A stretch of DNA of 64,000 bases from Anoxybacteroides voinovskiense. GTDB taxonomy: Bacteria > Bacillota > Bacilli > Bacillales > Anoxybacillaceae. The notes beneath the pieces are model-generated. The model was given only the letters and a program-made list of their open reading frames with translations, was not told where the DNA came from and searched no databases. Below are positions 62,301 through 64,000 of this stretch, in pieces. The stretch spans positions 124,001 to 188,000 of the forward strand of contig NZ_JACIDE010000001.1 of the NCBI RefSeq assembly GCF_014196205.1, written 5' to 3'. How positions within the stretch are numbered: position 1 is the first letter of the stretch; each line of letters opens with the position of its first letter. The position numbers and the translations under genes were made by a program.

Positions 62301-62924
62301 CTATTTATGACTAACCGCCATTTGAATGCCAATCCATCCTAGCAACAACGCTTTCGCCACATGAATCCGCTTGGCAATCCGTTCGTTTTTCAGCAGAACT
62401 TGGCGAAATGTTGCCGAAAATGTACTGACGATCGTAAAAATAACGAGCGCTTGGACGAGGAAAATTACCCCGAGCACAAACATTTGCCCGCTTGTATGCC
62501 CTAATGACGGATTGACAAACTGCGGCAGTAACGCTAGAAAAAATAGCGACACTTTCGGGTTTAAAAGGTTCATCAAAATCCCTTTTTTATAGAGAGCGGT
62601 ATAGGCTAACGGTTTCTCGTCCCCAACAACAAATCCCTCTTCTTTTTCCTTCCACGACTGCCATGCCAAATAAAGCAAATACGCCGCACCCGCATATTTC
62701 ACAAGCGAAAATGCTAACGCGGATTGATAAATAAGCGCGGATACGCCAAGCACTGCAGCGGTAATATGAACAATCAATCCCGTACAAAGCCCAAGCGCCG
62801 TCGCAATGCCTGCTTGTTTATTTTGTGAAATGCTTTGCGCAATTACAAATAAAATATCCGGCCCTGGCATGAGCGTCAATAACACCGCTACCCCTAAAAA
62901 AGACAACACAAGCCCCCAATCCAT
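62301..62924 (-). CDS. LysE/RhtB-family amino acid exporter
   Basis: 207 residues with six membrane segments. It has the family start GVAVLLTLMPGPDILFVIAQ, then GIATALGLCTGLIVHI and ILMNLLNPKVSLFFLALLPQFV. It exports amino acids or derivatives such as homoserine lactone or threonine. GGAAGGA precedes the ATG. It follows kynA by 15 bp on the same strand, so it may export a tryptophan-pathway compound; this is inference from cotranscription. Confidence 0.87.
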   Translation of the reverse strand: MDWGLVLSFLGVAVLLTLMPGPDILFVIAQSISQNKQAGIATALGLCTGLIVHITAAVLGVSALIYQSALAFSLVKYAGAAYLLYLAWQSWKEKEEGFVVGDEKPLAYTALYKKGILMNLLNPKVSLFFLALLPQFVNPSLGHTSGQMFVLGVIFLVQALVIFTIVSTFSATFRQVLLKNERIAKRIHVAKALLLGWIGIQMAVSHK

Positions 62925-62939
62925 GTCCGTCCTTCCTTT

Positions 62940-63785
62940 CTATAGTTTCGTACGAATATTCCACAATTCTGGGAAAAAGCGATGGTCCAGTACTTTTTTC
63001 AAATACGTGACACCAGATGAACCGCCGGTGCCCGTTTTATGCCCGATGATGCGTTCGACCGTTTTCATATGGCGGAAGCGCCATTGTTGCAGCCAATCTT
63101 CAATGTCAATTAGCTTTTCTGCCAGTTGGTATAGCTCCCAATATTGGTCAACGTTTTGATAGACCGCAAGCCACGCCGCTTCTACCGTCGGGTCTTCTTC
63201 GTACGGTTCGGAATAGTCGCGAGCAAGCAGTGCAGGATGAATCGGAAAACCGGCCCGCGCTAACGCCTTTAACGCCACGTCGTAAATGCTTGGTGCATAA
63301 AGTGCACGTTTCAATTCTTCGTGTAAAACAGAATCTTTCTCATAAATTTTGACAATATAATCCGTTTTATAGCCGAGCGCAAATTCAATCATGCGATATT
63401 GGTATGACTGAAATCCGGACGCTTGCCCTAACTTGTCGCGAAACTCCATATATTCTGATGGAGTTAACGTCGATAATACGTCCCACGCATGAATAATTTG
63501 CGACTGAATTTTCGACACGCGCGCAAGCATTTTAAACGCTGGGTCCATGTCGTTTCGTTCAATCGCTTCAATTGCCGCGCGCAGCTCATGCAAAATCAGT
63601 TTCATCCATAATTCGCTCACTTGGTGGATAATAATAAACAACATTTCGTCATGATGGTCGGAAAGACGCTTTTGGCTTGATAACAGCGCATCGAGCTGCA
63701 AATAGTCGCCATATGTCATTTTATTTAAAAAGTCGGTATGAATTCCTTTTTCCGATGCTAATTTTTTATTTCGTTCTGTACTCAT
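62940..63785 (-). CDS. kynA: Tryptophan 2,3-dioxygenase
   Basis: 281 residues, the usual bacterial length. All-helical heme enzyme with [21 protein letters not shown] split over the N-terminal helices, [20 protein letters not shown] with the substrate-side His, and the late heme-ligand His in [23 protein letters not shown]. It opens the indole ring of L-tryptophan to N-formylkynurenine. ATG 63785 has GGGGGAG within the end of kynB just upstream. Confidence 0.94.
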   Translation of the reverse strand: MSTERNKKLASEKGIHTDFLNKMTYGDYLQLDALLSSQKRLSDHHDEMLFIIIHQVSELWMKLILHELRAAIEAIERNDMDPAFKMLARVSKIQSQIIHAWDVLSTLTPSEYMEFRDKLGQASGFQSYQYRMIEFALGYKTDYIVKIYEKDSVLHEELKRALYAPSIYDVALKALARAGFPIHPALLARDYSEPYEEDPTVEAAWLAVYQNVDQYWELYQLAEKLIDIEDWLQQWRFRHMKTVERIIGHKTGTGGSSGVTYLKKVLDHRFFPELWNIRTKL

Positions 63786-63789
63786 TTTC

Positions 63790-64000
63790 CTACTCCCCCA
63801 TTCGTTTAATGACCGCACGCACCGGGCTTCCGTCCGCATCTTTTAACGGAAGCGGAAGCGCAATAAGCTCATAGTCTCCGCACTCAACATGATCGAGCAT
63901 GACGTTTTCTAAAATATGCACCCCGTTTTTCGCAAGCGAATGATGGGTTGCGAGGTCTTTGCTGTCGAGCGGGTCAACCGATGGCATGTCGACCCCAAGC
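63790..64000 (-). CDS. kynB: Kynurenine formamidase, N-terminus cut by the window edge
   Basis: The open frame continues past the right edge, so only about 70 C-terminal residues are seen. They include [16 protein letters not shown], a KynB signature holding metal-site residues, and [20 protein letters not shown] near the end. KynB hydrolyses N-formylkynurenine. The stop is four bases before the kynA start. The third usual gene, kynU, would lie outside the window. Confidence 0.88.
   Translation of the reverse strand, partial: LGVDMPSVDPLDSKDLATHHSLAKNGVHILENVMLDHVECGDYELIALPLPLKDADGSPVRAVIKRMGE

Overview
The window is chromosomal DNA from a spore-former-type Firmicute of the Bacillaceae, most like Anoxybacillus, Geobacillus or Parageobacillus. 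That placement rests on protein resemblance: TnrA, LytST, NasCDE, GlnQHMP and GlnK-GlnL of the Bacillus type, and an arabinose locus laid out like the araPST / araEGH / araDBA / araR locus of Geobacillus stearothermophilus (recalled from the literature, not searched). Base composition is moderate, ribosome binding sites are strong GGAGG types, and GTG and TTG starts are common. I see no rRNA, tRNA, CRISPR array, phage or intact insertion sequence.

Layout. 1-794: edge-truncated NhaC-type antiporter. 893-6956: five minus-strand signalling genes (LytTR response regulator, FapA/DUF342 protein, degenerate acyl-adenylate-type protein, EAL protein, sensorless hybrid histidine kinase). 7229-9561: second NhaC-type antiporter, tnrA, and two tiny overlapping genes divergent from tnrA; the shared intergenic region carries two perfect TnrA boxes. 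9724-13312: acyltransferase-3 membrane protein and lytST. 13510-19914: nitrate/nitrite assimilation operon (nasD, nasE, nasC, nitrate transporter) behind a third perfect TnrA box and a 24-codon leader ORF. 20030: orphan DnaA domain I protein.

20608-28035 is a xylose block: xylAB, divergent xylR, and an oxidoreductase / mutarotase / aldo-keto reductase operon with its own XylR-type operator. 28200-43312 is an arabinose block: araA, araB, araD, araR, the ABC transporter (araH, araG, araE) and an extracellular-sugar sensing set (araT, araS, araP) headed by a chemoreceptor gene. AraR-like sites lie in front of araD, araR and the chemoreceptor gene, and between araT and araE.

43515-51990 holds mixed accessory metabolism: a Uma2 protein, enoyl-CoA hydratase, aldehyde dehydrogenase, sugar O-acetyltransferase, a DMT exporter with a divergent MocR regulator, a soluble chemoreceptor with a C-terminal Cache domain, and a formate/nitrite channel. 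52246-56092 carries small proteins and a three-component glycosylation set (GtrA flippase, GtrB transferase, GT39 ligase). 56278-56897 is a Fur-box-controlled DUF1450-like protein with YnfA. 57039-62244 is glutamine transport (glnQHMP) followed by the GlnK-GlnL two-component pair. 62301-64000 has a LysE exporter and the tryptophan-degradation genes kynA and kynB, the latter cut by the right edge.

Two themes connect the genes. Nitrogen: TnrA, the nas operon, glutamine transport and sensing. Pentoses: XylR and AraR regulons joined to transport, sensing and probably chemotaxis. The least ordinary items are the chemoreceptor fused into the araPST operon, the orphan DnaA domain I protein, the pseudo-adenylation protein in a c-di-GMP/FapA neighbourhood, the XylR-controlled oxidoreductase operon, and the leader ORF before nasD.
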